Source of the DNA: Aliiroseovarius marinus
GTDB taxonomy: Bacteria > Pseudomonadota > Alphaproteobacteria > Rhodobacterales > Rhodobacteraceae
NCBI RefSeq assembly: GCF_004360145.1
Contig: NZ_ML178718.1
Coordinates: 3,886 to 67,885 of the forward strand
Reading direction: 5' to 3'
DNA length: 64,000 nucleotides
Within the stretch, counting starts at the first letter, position 1, and every line of letters begins with the position of its first letter. Shown piece after piece: positions 47,205-56,034 of this stretch. Under the pieces are notes generated by a model. It ran no database searches and had not been told where the DNA came from. It was given only the letters and a program-made list of their open reading frames with translations. A program made the position numbers and the translations under genes.

Positions 47205-48008
47205 GTGCCTCGCGATAACTCTGACCAGACCCCTACCGACACTCTGCCGGTGATCGAAATCCGCGACCTGCACAAAAGCTATGGCGCGTTGGAAGTGCTG
47301 AAAGGCGTCGATCTGGTTGCGCCCCGCGGGCATGTCGTGTCGCTGATCGGGTCTTCCGGCTCGGGCAAATCCACCCTTCTGCGTTGTGCCAACCTGTTGG
47401 AAGAAAGTCAGCAGGGCGACATCCGTTTTGAAGGTGAGTCTATCACCTGGAAGGGTCAGGGGCTGAACCGGCACCCTGCCGACCGCGCGCAGGTCACACG
47501 CATCCGCACCAACCTGTCGATGGTGTTCCAGCAGTTCAATCTGTGGTCCCACATGACCATCCTGCAAAACGTGATGGAGGCCCCCGTCACCGTCCTCGGC
47601 CGCAACAAGGCCGAGGTTGAAGAAAAAGCCCGCGAGTATCTGGCGAAGGTCGGCATTGGCGACAAATGCGACGTCTGGCCTGCCCAGCTGTCGGGTGGCC
47701 AACAACAGCGCGCCGCGATCGCCCGGGCGCTGTGCATGGAGCCCAAGGCGCTGTTGTTTGACGAACCGACCTCGGCGCTGGATCCAGAGCTGGAACAGGA
47801 AGTGGTCAAGGTCATCAAAGACCTGGCTGCCGAGGGCCGCACCATGATCATCGTGACCCATGACATGCGCATGGCCCATGATGTTTCGGACCACGTGGTG
47901 TTCCTGCATCAAGGTCTGATCGAAGAAGAAGGCGCGCCCTCTGAGCTGTTCGGCAACCCGAAAAGCGAGCGTCTGAAGCAATTCCTGTCTCACTCGCAAC
48001 CCGTGTGA
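47205..48008 (+). CDS. Polar amino acid ABC transporter ATP-binding protein
   Basis: The 267-residue ATPase (GTG start) has Walker A GSSGSGKST, the LSGGQQQR signature, Walker B ALLFDEPTSALD and the H-loop THDM. The HKSYGALEVLKGVDL start and ILQNVMEAPVTVLG segment place it in the HisP/GlnQ/OccP polar amino acid importer group. It heads an operon with a binding protein and two permeases. Substrate likely a basic or polar amino acid; not decided by sequence. Confidence 0.93.
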   Translation: MPRDNSDQTPTDTLPVIEIRDLHKSYGALEVLKGVDLVAPRGHVVSLIGSSGSGKSTLLRCANLLEESQQGDIRFEGESITWKGQGLNRHPADRAQVTRIRTNLSMVFQQFNLWSHMTILQNVMEAPVTVLGRNKAEVEEKAREYLAKVGIGDKCDVWPAQLSGGQQQRAAIARALCMEPKALLFDEPTSALDPELEQEVVKVIKDLAAEGRTMIIVTHDMRMAHDVSDHVVFLHQGLIEEEGAPSELFGNPKSERLKQFLSHSQPV

Positions 48009-48048
48009 GACCAATTTCTAACCAATAAAAGTAACCTGGGAGTAAATC

Positions 48049-48762
48049 ATGAAAAAACTGATCGTCTCGACGGCGGCACTGGCCCTGACGGCTAGCTTCG
48101 CCATGGCCGCGGACACCGTGCGCCTTGGCACCGAGGGTGCCTATGCACCGTGGAACTTCGTGAACGACGCTGGCGAAATCGACGGCTTCGAGCGCGAGCT
48201 GGGCGACGAGCTGTGCAAGCGCGCCGAGCTGACCTGCGAGTGGGTGAAGAACGAATGGGACACCATCATTCCGAACCTCGTATCGGGCAACTATGACGCC
48301 ATCATCGCTGGCATGTCGATCACGGCCGAGCGTGACGAAGTCATCGACTTCACCCAGCCCTACACCCCGCCAGATCCCTCGGCTTACGCTGCTATGTCGG
48401 CTGACGTAGACCCGGCAGCAGGCGTTGTCGCGGCTCAAGCCACCACCATTCAGGCTGCGTTCGTGGCCGAACAGGGCTGGACCCTGGTTGAATTCGCAAC
48501 CCCGGAAGAAACCGTTGCTGCTGTGAAGAACGGCGAAGCTGACGCGGTACTGGCCGACAAATCCTTCCTGGACACCATGGTTGGCGCTGACGGCCTGGTG
48601 ATGCTGGAACGCATGGAAGCCATTGGCGGCGGCGTTGGCATGGGGATCCGTGAAAGCGACGGCGACCTGCGCGCCAAGTTCGACGCAGCCATCCAGTCGA
48701 TGAAAGACGACGGCACGCTGAACACCATGATCGCCAAATGGGAAGTTTCTTCTCAGTGGTAA
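48049..48762 (+). CDS. Amino acid ABC transporter substrate-binding protein
   Basis: The 237-residue protein has a signal peptide (cut after FAMA) and the SBP_bac_3 signature GTEGAYAPWNFVNDAGEIDGFE and GNYDAIIAGMSITAERDEVIDFTQPY. The family binds polar amino acids in the periplasm; the His/Lys/Arg/Orn and octopine groups share these motifs. It lies 40 bp after the ATPase gene and before two permease genes. Confidence 0.92.
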   Translation: MKKLIVSTAALALTASFAMAADTVRLGTEGAYAPWNFVNDAGEIDGFERELGDELCKRAELTCEWVKNEWDTIIPNLVSGNYDAIIAGMSITAERDEVIDFTQPYTPPDPSAYAAMSADVDPAAGVVAAQATTIQAAFVAEQGWTLVEFATPEETVAAVKNGEADAVLADKSFLDTMVGADGLVMLERMEAIGGGVGMGIRESDGDLRAKFDAAIQSMKDDGTLNTMIAKWEVSSQW

Positions 48763-48773
48763 TGTAATGGCCG

Positions 48774-48799
48774 GGCCCGTGTGCACATGCGCGCGGGCC
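48774..48799 (+). promoter_or_regulatory. Hairpin between binding-protein and permease genes
   Basis: GGCCCG (48774-48779) pairs with CGGGCC (48794-48799) around a 14-nt loop, 11 bp after the binding-protein stop and with only TAGCTTTTC following. In such operons a hairpin here often stabilises or partially terminates the abundant binding-protein mRNA. Confidence 0.5.
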
Positions 48800-48830
48800 T
48801 AGCTTTTCTAACGGATAAACTGCACACGCG

Positions 48831-49715
48831 ATGTTTTCCTACTGCACCGATCCTTCCACGCTCGAGGGCTTTAGCTGGCTCAGCTGCTACCTGACCACAG
48901 GCAAGCACATGGCGTTCTATCAGTCCTTCGGGATTGTCTTGGTGCTGTTGGCAATCACCGCGCCGGTGGCCTTGATGTTCGGCTTTGCAGGCGCAACCGC
49001 CGCCCGCTCGCGCATCTGGCCAATCAGCCTTCTGGGCAAGTCGTATACCGCCATCGTGCGGGGCGTACCGGATATTGCGTTCTTCATGTTCTTCGTGATC
49101 GCGCTGGATCAGGGGTTTGAGTATCTGCGCCACAAGGTGAAGTGCTCGGACTGGTCCGAACCTGTGCGCCAAGGCAACGACTTTGTGGTCTGTGCTCAGG
49201 CCAAACTGCCCCTCTCGACCAGCCCTCAATGGGTGCACGAGACCTATGGCTTTGCGCTGGCGGTTCTGACTTTTGCCATCGTCTTTGGCGCCTTCGCCGC
49301 CAACGTCCTTTTTGGCGCCATGAAAGCCGTCCCCCGCGCGCAGCTTGAAACCGCCGAGGCCTATGGCATGTCGTCGCGCCAGACATTCTGGCGCATCATG
49401 GTCCCGCAAATGTGGGTCTATGCCCTGCCCGGTCTGTCGAATCTGTGGATGATCCTGATCAAGGCCACGCCGCTTCTGTTCCTTCTGGGCGTCGAAGACA
49501 TCGTCTATTGGGCGCGCGAGCTTGGGGCGACCAAGACCGCTAGGTTCTCGGACTATCCGCATGGGAACTGGAACGCCTATTACTTCGGCGGGCTTCTCGT
49601 CTTCTACCTGATGCTCACCTCGATCAGTGAACGCGTCTACAAACGTCTATCCCTGCGCCTGTCCCACGGTCAGGCCACCGCCGCCGGTGAAGCGCAACGG
49701 AAGGCCGCGACATGA
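48831..49715 (+). CDS. Amino acid ABC transporter permease (HisQ-like)
   Basis: The 294-residue inner membrane protein has five to six helices and the permease EAA-type loop ETAEAYGMSSRQTFWRIMVPQ (residues about 172-192). An inserted Cys-containing loop near residues 100-130 (KCSDWSEPVRQG) lengthens it relative to typical 230-residue permeases. Its stop overlaps the next permease by 4 bp. Confidence 0.9.
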   Translation: MFSYCTDPSTLEGFSWLSCYLTTGKHMAFYQSFGIVLVLLAITAPVALMFGFAGATAARSRIWPISLLGKSYTAIVRGVPDIAFFMFFVIALDQGFEYLRHKVKCSDWSEPVRQGNDFVVCAQAKLPLSTSPQWVHETYGFALAVLTFAIVFGAFAANVLFGAMKAVPRAQLETAEAYGMSSRQTFWRIMVPQMWVYALPGLSNLWMILIKATPLLFLLGVEDIVYWARELGATKTARFSDYPHGNWNAYYFGGLLVFYLMLTSISERVYKRLSLRLSHGQATAAGEAQRKAAT

Positions 49716-50518
49716 GCTGCGTTCAGACCATCCAAGACTACGCTTTCCGCTCGATCGGCTTCGGCGAACGCCTGCTGCCGCGCGACGACTATACGCTGTG
49801 CGAGCATTTCACGCTGATCGGCTCCGGCATGATCTGGAACATCTATTTCGGCCTGATCGCGATCCTGTTTGGCTTCTTCGCCGCCACCGGGTTGGCACTG
49901 GCCAAGAACAGCAGCTCGGCCCGCGTGCGCAAACCGGCCGAGTTCTTCATCTACGTGTTCCGCGGCTCGCCCTTGTTCATCCAAATGTTCTTCGCCTACG
50001 CGGTGTTCCTGTCGATCAAGCAGAGCGTCCCGGGCTTTTCGCTGCTAACCTCGGCGTGGCTGGGCGCGGCGATCGTCTTGTTCCTGAATACCACCGCCTA
50101 TTCGGCCGAGATCTTCTATGGTGCGCTACAATCGATCCCGAAAGGCGATCTTGAGGCCGCCGACGCCTATGGCATCACCGGTTGGACCCGGTTCAAGCGG
50201 ATCATCTGGCCCTCGATGATGCGTCTGGCATGGCCTGCTTACACGAACGAGGCGATCTTCTTGTTCCACGCCACGGCGCTGGTCTATTTCTCGGGCTTCC
50301 CGGTCTGGCAGCAACGCGGCGACGCGCTGTATTATGCCAGCTATTTCGCGGACAAGACGTTCAACCCGTTCATCCCCTACCCGATCCTGGCTTTCTATTT
50401 CATCCTGCTGACGCTCGCGGTCATCACGATCTTTGGTCGCATCGGCAAGCGTCTGAACCGGCACCTTCCGCAGGCTGTGGTCCGTCGCCCCAGCTTCATG
50501 CGCACCTTGTTTCGCTGA
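49712..50518 (+). CDS. Amino acid ABC transporter permease (HisM-like)
   Basis: The 268-residue protein has about five membrane helices and an EAA-type loop DLEAADAYGITGWTRFKRII (near residues 148-167). The FIYVFRGSPLFIQMFF segment is typical of the HisM/GlnP permease family. It forms the transmembrane heterodimer with the preceding permease. Confidence 0.92.
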   Translation: MSCVQTIQDYAFRSIGFGERLLPRDDYTLCEHFTLIGSGMIWNIYFGLIAILFGFFAATGLALAKNSSSARVRKPAEFFIYVFRGSPLFIQMFFAYAVFLSIKQSVPGFSLLTSAWLGAAIVLFLNTTAYSAEIFYGALQSIPKGDLEAADAYGITGWTRFKRIIWPSMMRLAWPAYTNEAIFLFHATALVYFSGFPVWQQRGDALYYASYFADKTFNPFIPYPILAFYFILLTLAVITIFGRIGKRLNRHLPQAVVRRPSFMRTLFR

Positions 50519-50608
50519 TCATTCATGCAAAATTGCCCTTGCCCCGGCGTCACGGCTCGGGTAGGTCATGTATGACTGCACGATAATTTGATCAAATTTG
50601 GGTAGCAC

Positions 50609-51280
50609 ATGAAAATCGGCATTCTGCAAGCAGGCCATTCCCCCGACGAACTGCGCGACAGTGTCGGAGATTATGGCGAGATGTTCACCCGTCTGCTCGA
50701 CGGGCATGGGTTCGACTTCCAGATCTTCTCGGTCGTGGATGGCGAGTTTCCTGCGGGCACGGACGACGCGGATGGCTGGCTGATCACCGGATCGAAACAT
50801 GGCGTTTACGAGGATCACGACTGGATCCCACCGCTGGAAAAACTGATCCGCGACATCCGCGATGCGGGTCAGCCGCTGGTCGGCGTCTGTTTTGGCCACC
50901 AGATCATCGCCCAAGCGCTTGGCGGGAAGGTCGAGAAGTTTGGTGGCGGCTGGTCGATTGGCCGCACCGAATATGACTTTGGCGATCACAAGCTGGCCTT
51001 GAACGCATGGCATCAGGACCAAGTGATCGACGCGCCCGAAGGTGCCGAAATCATCGCCTCGACTGATTTCTGCGCCAATGCGGCGATGATGATCGGCAAC
51101 AAGATCCTGACCATCCAGCCCCACCCCGAGTTCACCGCCCCGCTTGTCGCGGGTCTGATCGAACATCGCGGGCGCGGCAATGTCCCTGACGCGCTGCTGG
51201 ATGCCGCGGAAGACGCGCTGGACACCGGAACAGACAACGCCAAATTCGCGGACCAGATGGCCGCCGTTCTGAAACGGTAG
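50609..51280 (+). CDS. Class I glutamine amidotransferase-like protein
   Basis: The 223-residue protein has the triad of class I amidotransferases: nucleophile Cys in GVCFGHQ, and His and Glu in QPHPEF near residue 173. The stand-alone domain with TGSKHGVYEDHDW resembles GMP-synthase-like amidotransferases of unknown target and may hydrolyse gamma-glutamyl compounds. It lies 90 bp after the transporter permease genes, so shared regulation is possible. Substrate unknown. Confidence 0.85.
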   Translation: MKIGILQAGHSPDELRDSVGDYGEMFTRLLDGHGFDFQIFSVVDGEFPAGTDDADGWLITGSKHGVYEDHDWIPPLEKLIRDIRDAGQPLVGVCFGHQIIAQALGGKVEKFGGGWSIGRTEYDFGDHKLALNAWHQDQVIDAPEGAEIIASTDFCANAAMMIGNKILTIQPHPEFTAPLVAGLIEHRGRGNVPDALLDAAEDALDTGTDNAKFADQMAAVLKR

Positions 51281-51303
51281 ATCTCGGATCCCGGAAGCAT
51301 CGA

Positions 51304-51330
51304 AAGCCGCGATTAAAACGCGGCTTTTTT
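51304..51330 (+). terminator. Intrinsic terminator after amidotransferase gene
   Basis: An 8-bp stem AAGCCGCG / CGCGGCTT with 7-nt loop is followed by four further T residues, 23 bp after the stop. Confidence 0.88.
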
Positions 51331-51493
51331 GCCCTTTCCACCCCGCAGATTCGTAACAACTGCACGACAAATCAGAAAATATAGCTGCACCCGCAGCACT
51401 GAAACTTCTGGCCAGACTCACCTCACTCTTTTATATTTTCCGAAATGAGTTTTCGAAAAAGCCGAAAAGGCCACACTCGAAAGAGGAGACAGC

Positions 51494-52732
51494 ATGACCC
51501 TGGACCAGACCGCAGCACCCGCCGCCCCGAACGTCCATGACGCCGAACCCATCCCCGAAGCCGCCCGCGCCGAGATCGACCGGCTACTACAATCGGGCGA
51601 CCTTTTCCGCTACACTGCACCGGAAGACGCGCCCGTCGCCCTTCTGGAGGCCGAATTCGCCGAGATGATGGGCGCGAAATACGCACTGGCTGTGGCCAGC
51701 TGCTCGGCCGCGCTGTTTCTGTCTTTGAAAGCCTTGAGCTTGCCGCGTGACACCAAGGTTCTGATCCCCGCCTTCACCTTTGCCGCCGTGCCCAGCTCGG
51801 TCGTGCATGCCGAGTGCAAGCCGGTGCTGGTGGATGTCCAAGCCAACTATCGCATCGACATGGATGATTTTGCCGCCAAACTAACCCCGGATGTGGGCGC
51901 GGTGATCATCAGCCACATGCGTGGGCACACCTCGGACATGGATGCGATCATGCAGCTTTGTGATGCCGCAGAAATCCCCGTGATCGAAGATGCAGCCCAC
52001 TCGCTTGGCACCCTGTGGCATGGACGCAAGATCGGCACGATTGGTAAGATCGGCTGTTTCTCGTTCCAGTCCTACAAGATGCTGAACGCAGGCGAAGGGG
52101 GCATCCTGATCACCGATGACGCCGATCTGGCCGCCCGCGCCGTGATCATGTCCGGCGCCTACGAACACAACTGGAAGAAGCACAAAACCCCGCGCGGCGA
52201 GAACTCGACCGATCTGGCAGACGCCTTTGCCCGCTGGCAAAACCAACTGCCGCTTTACAACACGCGCCTGTCGAACCTGTCCGCCGCCGTCATCCGCCCG
52301 CAAATTCCCGAGCTAGAGCGCCGCGTGACGGACGGCCTGCGCAACCACGACTATGTGGCGGCGAAGCTGGAAAAAAGCCCGTGGATCACCGTCCCCGCGC
52401 CGCTAGCGCCGGAAACCCGCGCGCCGGATTCGATCCAGTTCAACCTGGACAATGTCAGCGACGAAGAAACCATCGCCTTTCAAGCAGCTGCCAAAGCGCG
52501 CGGCGTCGGCGTTCAGGTGTTCGGGAAAAGCGAAGACAACGCCCGCGCCTTCTGGAATTGGCAGTTCATCGACGACCAAGGTCCGCTGCCGCAAACCCGC
52601 GCGATGCTGTCCCGCGCCTGCGACACGCGCCTGCCCGTGCGCCTGACCCCGCCCGAGCTGGACTTCATCGCAGACGCCATTGTGGGCGCCATCGCCGAGG
52701 TCAAAGCTCGGAAGTCGGAAACCGCTGCGTAG
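51494..52732 (+). CDS. DegT/DnrJ/EryC1-family PLP aminotransferase
   Basis: The 412-residue protein (AGAGGAGA site) has the DegT pattern: EDAAHSLGTLWHGRKIG with PLP-contacting residues and the Schiff-base Lys in SFQSYKMLNAGEGG. Members transaminate nucleotide sugars or inositol-type ketones; the group also includes non-sugar enzymes. No sugar biosynthesis genes surround it, so its substrate cannot be named. It converges with a LysR regulator gene. Confidence 0.88.
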   Translation: MTLDQTAAPAAPNVHDAEPIPEAARAEIDRLLQSGDLFRYTAPEDAPVALLEAEFAEMMGAKYALAVASCSAALFLSLKALSLPRDTKVLIPAFTFAAVPSSVVHAECKPVLVDVQANYRIDMDDFAAKLTPDVGAVIISHMRGHTSDMDAIMQLCDAAEIPVIEDAAHSLGTLWHGRKIGTIGKIGCFSFQSYKMLNAGEGGILITDDADLAARAVIMSGAYEHNWKKHKTPRGENSTDLADAFARWQNQLPLYNTRLSNLSAAVIRPQIPELERRVTDGLRNHDYVAAKLEKSPWITVPAPLAPETRAPDSIQFNLDNVSDEETIAFQAAAKARGVGVQVFGKSEDNARAFWNWQFIDDQGPLPQTRAMLSRACDTRLPVRLTPPELDFIADAIVGAIAEVKARKSETAA

Positions 52733-52756
52733 GATTGCACTCTTTTTCTTGTTGTA

Positions 52757-52805
52757 AATATCCTGGGGTGAATGCGCGCAGCGCAGAGGGGCAACGCCCC
52801 TCCCC
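52757..52805. repeat. Tandem-hairpin intergenic element
   Basis: The sequence AAATATCCTGGGGTGAATG leads into TGCGC-GCA-GCGCA (52773-52785) and then GAGGGGC-AAC-GCCCCTC (52786-52802), two adjacent perfect hairpins between the converging aminotransferase and LysR genes. I recall similar AAATAT-CCGGGG... plus double-hairpin units at gene ends in other Rhodobacteraceae, so it may be a dispersed element acting as a terminator; that is from memory, not tested. Confidence 0.55.
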
Positions 52806-52806
52806 C

Positions 52807-53769
52807 TTACAACACTCGAAGCGTGCCCTTCAGCCACGGATAGTCGCGCACCGCAGGCTCGACGATCAATGCGCCCAGAAGCGTTCGGCACTGCGCCGCC
52901 AGATCCCGCGGCAAATCCCCCAGCATATCTGCGCGTGCGACAAGATTGATGCGTCGTGTGAACGGGGCAAAGGGCAACTCAATCAGATCCGCGGCATCCT
53001 TGAAGCGGTGGGCGCGCAGGAACCCCAAAGGCGTAATGATCGTCCACCCGGCCCCGCCCGCCACCATCGCCATGATCGCGTGATAGCTATCCAGCTCGAA
53101 CCGGTTGTCCAGCTTTAGGTTCTGCCGCGCCAGATTGTCGGAAATCACCCGGCCCATATGGTGACGCGCCGTATATTGCACCAGCGGAAGGTCCTTTAGC
53201 ACCTCGCGCGGATCACGATCCCCGATCAGCCCCTTGGGCACTGCGGCAACAAAGGGCTCTTCCAACAGGGAATGCACCTCCATCCACGGCGCAGAAGCAC
53301 CCGTATCTGCGGCCACAATCACGTCCAGTGCCCGCGCGTCCAACTGGTCGTGCAACCGGTGCGAGGCGCCGGTTTCCAGCAGGAACCGCGTGGAGTGCAA
53401 CTGCCCCGCGACCTCGGACAGCAGGCGTGGGGTGACGTCTGCGTCGAAGTCCTCGATCATCCCAAGCCTCAGGCGCGAAAGCTGGGACATCGCCCCCAGC
53501 GTCAGTTCCGCCTTCGCCTGTTCAGCCTCGTTCAAAATGGCCTGCGCGCGTTTCAGGAACAGAGATCCGGCTGCGGTCAGGGACACGGGCCGGGCCGAGC
53601 GGTCCAGCAGGCTGGTGCCCAGTGCTGCCTCAAGATTGGTAAGCTGCTGGCTGACGGAAGACGGGCTGACCCCCAAGCGGCGCGCCGCCACCGAGATCGA
53701 GCGTTCATCGGCAATGGCAACGAACACTTCGACCCCCCAAAGTGTGATCCGTCCGGCAGTTTCAACCAT
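52807..53769 (-). CDS. LysR-type transcriptional regulator
   Basis: The 320-residue protein starts at the ATG at 53769 (AAGGAGAG site). The N-terminal winged helix has AARRLGVSPSSVSQQLTNLE (residues about 25-45), followed by a periplasmic-binding-like effector domain. It may regulate nearby genes or an unlinked target; the neighbouring converging aminotransferase is a possible but unproven target. Confidence 0.9.
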   Translation of the reverse strand: MVETAGRITLWGVEVFVAIADERSISVAARRLGVSPSSVSQQLTNLEAALGTSLLDRSARPVSLTAAGSLFLKRAQAILNEAEQAKAELTLGAMSQLSRLRLGMIEDFDADVTPRLLSEVAGQLHSTRFLLETGASHRLHDQLDARALDVIVAADTGASAPWMEVHSLLEEPFVAAVPKGLIGDRDPREVLKDLPLVQYTARHHMGRVISDNLARQNLKLDNRFELDSYHAIMAMVAGGAGWTIITPLGFLRAHRFKDAADLIELPFAPFTRRINLVARADMLGDLPRDLAAQCRTLLGALIVEPAVRDYPWLKGTLRVL

Positions 53770-53835
53770 CTCGCTCTCCTTTGCGCAGAAAGCTAGGGGC
53801 AAAGACGGGGTCGGGCAACATCCAATCCCGCTTAG

Positions 53836-53865
53836 AGCGCTTCCACGTTTGCTCGTGGAAGCGCT
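53836..53865. repeat. Perfect 12-bp palindrome between comEC and lysR-type gene
   Basis: AGCGCTTCCACG (53836-53847) and CGTGGAAGCGCT (53854-53865) form a 12-bp stem with a 6-nt loop, abutting the comEC stop. No T run follows in either direction, so it is not a standard terminator. Confidence 0.7.
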
Positions 53866-55908
53866 TTAACGGGTCCAAAGGCGCGAAAGATCCTTTGGGC
53901 GGGATGGCTCAATGACCCAGCCGTCTGCGCCAAGATGCACCGCGACCGCACCGCTTTGCGCCAGTACCTTGCGATCCAGCAGGGTACATCCGGCCGGAGC
54001 CGGATCATCCCGCCACGCCGCCAACACCACCAAATCGGCATTCGCACAGGCCTCGGCCAAGCGGGTTTCAGCCTCGCGCCCGGTCAGTTGCATCAAAGAC
54101 AACCCGTGCAGGTCGACCTCAAGATGCCCCTTCTGCCCGTCAAAAAGAGGACGCTCGAACGCGATCTGCTGGGTGGCGGTGTCGCCGTCATTCTCAAGCC
54201 AGGATCGGGCAGCAAACCCCTCGCCGCGCGACTTGGACAGGGCACGACCATCGCTGGTCATCACACCGATCAGCCCGCCCGAGGAACTGATCAGAACTGC
54301 CGGCCGCTCGACCGTGGCCCAGCCTGCGAAGGCCACCACCGTCGGCAGAAGCACCACCCACCTTTCACGCCCACGCAGTAGAACGAAGAAAACTCCCGTC
54401 ACAGCGAGCAGTGGCAGGATGTATCCCGGCGGCGTCGGCACTTTTCCGATCGCCCCGTCCAGAGATGAGACCGTGTCGGCCACCCAAAGGATCCAGCGGA
54501 TCGGCCAATCCATCAGCCATAGGGCCACAGCCTCGAGCCGCACCGCGGCCAACAAGGCTGCAAGCACAGCCAAAGGCATGATCACAGCGCCCATGACGGG
54601 AACGCTCAGAAGGTTGGCAACCAATCCATAGTGACTGACCTGATTGAAATGCACCGCCCCGATGGGGGCTGTTGCTAGCCCCGCCACAGCCGAGGAGACG
54701 ACCACGGTCACAACCGGCCGCAGCCACCCGGGCAACCGCCGGTTTGCTCCGTCGCGCGCATGATCCCGGATCCACGCAAACACCGCGACCAGCGCCGTTG
54801 TGGCGGCGAAAGACATTTGGAATCCCGGTTCGACCAGAGCCTCGGGCGTCAGGATCAGAACAATCATCGCCGCCATGGCGACCGCGCGCAGGGTCAGGGC
54901 GCGGCGGTCGAACAGGATCGCCACGAACATAGTCGTCACCATGATGAAGGCCCGCGTGGTGGCGACGGCTCCGCCGGACAGGGCGAGATAGAACACCCCG
55001 GCCCCGATGGCCGTCACGGCGGCCAGCTTCTTCACTGGAACGTTCAAGGACAGCCGGGGCCACAGCCCCATCAACACGCGCATCGCCTGAAAGACAAACC
55101 CGGTCAGCAGCCCCATATGCAGGCCCGAGATCGCCAAGAGGTGCGCAAGGTTCGATCCGCGCAGGGCGTCTATCGTCGCCCGCTCCATCGAGGATCGGTC
55201 GCCCGTGGTGATCGTCGCGGCAAAGGCTCCGCTTTCACCAGGCAAAACCTCTCGTACGCGGTTTGCAATCTTTTGACGCAACTGCCCCACGGCCAGCGAC
55301 AGCTCGCCCGTGGGGGGTGACAGCAAAAGCGCAGGGCTTAGTGTGTATCCCACCGCTCCAATCCCGCGGAACCACGCCATGCGCTGGAAATCAAAGCCGC
55401 CGGGCTCGACCGGGCCGTTGGGGCCAGACAGATGCCCGGTCAGGGCGATGCGCTGACCAATGGCAGGGGACAGATATCCCTGATCGCCATGAAGCGAGAC
55501 CCGCACGCGGTCCGGCAGTTTCGCGGGGTTCACATCATTCAAGCGCACTTGATCCAAAGTCAGGCGCACCGCGTCCGATTGCGAGCGGTCCATCGCGATG
55601 ATCCGCCCCTCAATCGGGCCGTAATATCGGAAATCCAGTACTGGCCCGGCCACCCAGTGGGCACGCGCGCCAGCGACTCCAAAACCGAGCGCCACGCAGA
55701 TCACGGCGCGCGCCAGTGGTCCGATCCCCCACGGCCAGCGCCATGCGATGCCCGCGCAAATCAGCCCCAGAACGGCCAGCCCGGTGTACATCGCAATGTC
55801 TGGCTCGCGCAGCGGCACGAAGTACAGCCCGATGCCCGTACCAAAGAACAACGGCGCCCAGATCAGGAACCGCCCGCGTTCTTCTTCGATACGAGACAAG
55901 AGATTCAC
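53866..55908 (-). CDS. comEC: ComEC/Rec2-family DNA uptake channel protein
   Basis: The 680-residue protein is taken from a GTG at 55908 with an AAGGG site (a TTG 18 bp upstream is the alternative). It has an N-terminal DUF4131 region with helices, then the competence domain with HLLAISGLHMGLLTGF and about eight helices. The C-terminal region of some 150 residues sits where a metallo-beta-lactamase-like domain is expected, but I see no HxHxDH motif, so this domain looks degenerate. ComEC forms the inner membrane channel for single-stranded DNA entry. Confidence 0.88.
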   Translation of the reverse strand: MNLLSRIEEERGRFLIWAPLFFGTGIGLYFVPLREPDIAMYTGLAVLGLICAGIAWRWPWGIGPLARAVICVALGFGVAGARAHWVAGPVLDFRYYGPIEGRIIAMDRSQSDAVRLTLDQVRLNDVNPAKLPDRVRVSLHGDQGYLSPAIGQRIALTGHLSGPNGPVEPGGFDFQRMAWFRGIGAVGYTLSPALLLSPPTGELSLAVGQLRQKIANRVREVLPGESGAFAATITTGDRSSMERATIDALRGSNLAHLLAISGLHMGLLTGFVFQAMRVLMGLWPRLSLNVPVKKLAAVTAIGAGVFYLALSGGAVATTRAFIMVTTMFVAILFDRRALTLRAVAMAAMIVLILTPEALVEPGFQMSFAATTALVAVFAWIRDHARDGANRRLPGWLRPVVTVVVSSAVAGLATAPIGAVHFNQVSHYGLVANLLSVPVMGAVIMPLAVLAALLAAVRLEAVALWLMDWPIRWILWVADTVSSLDGAIGKVPTPPGYILPLLAVTGVFFVLLRGRERWVVLLPTVVAFAGWATVERPAVLISSSGGLIGVMTSDGRALSKSRGEGFAARSWLENDGDTATQQIAFERPLFDGQKGHLEVDLHGLSLMQLTGREAETRLAEACANADLVVLAAWRDDPAPAGCTLLDRKVLAQSGAVAVHLGADGWVIEPSRPKDLSRLWTR

Positions 55909-56034
55909 GACCGCACCCTTGTTCAAACCCTTCCTTTTGTTAAAAGCATCTCAACAAAACTTGGTTTCAGGCTTTCCCTGAAATGCCACCCCCTCTGCGT
56001 ACCGCGCACATGGTTTCCAAAAGGTTAATGACCG

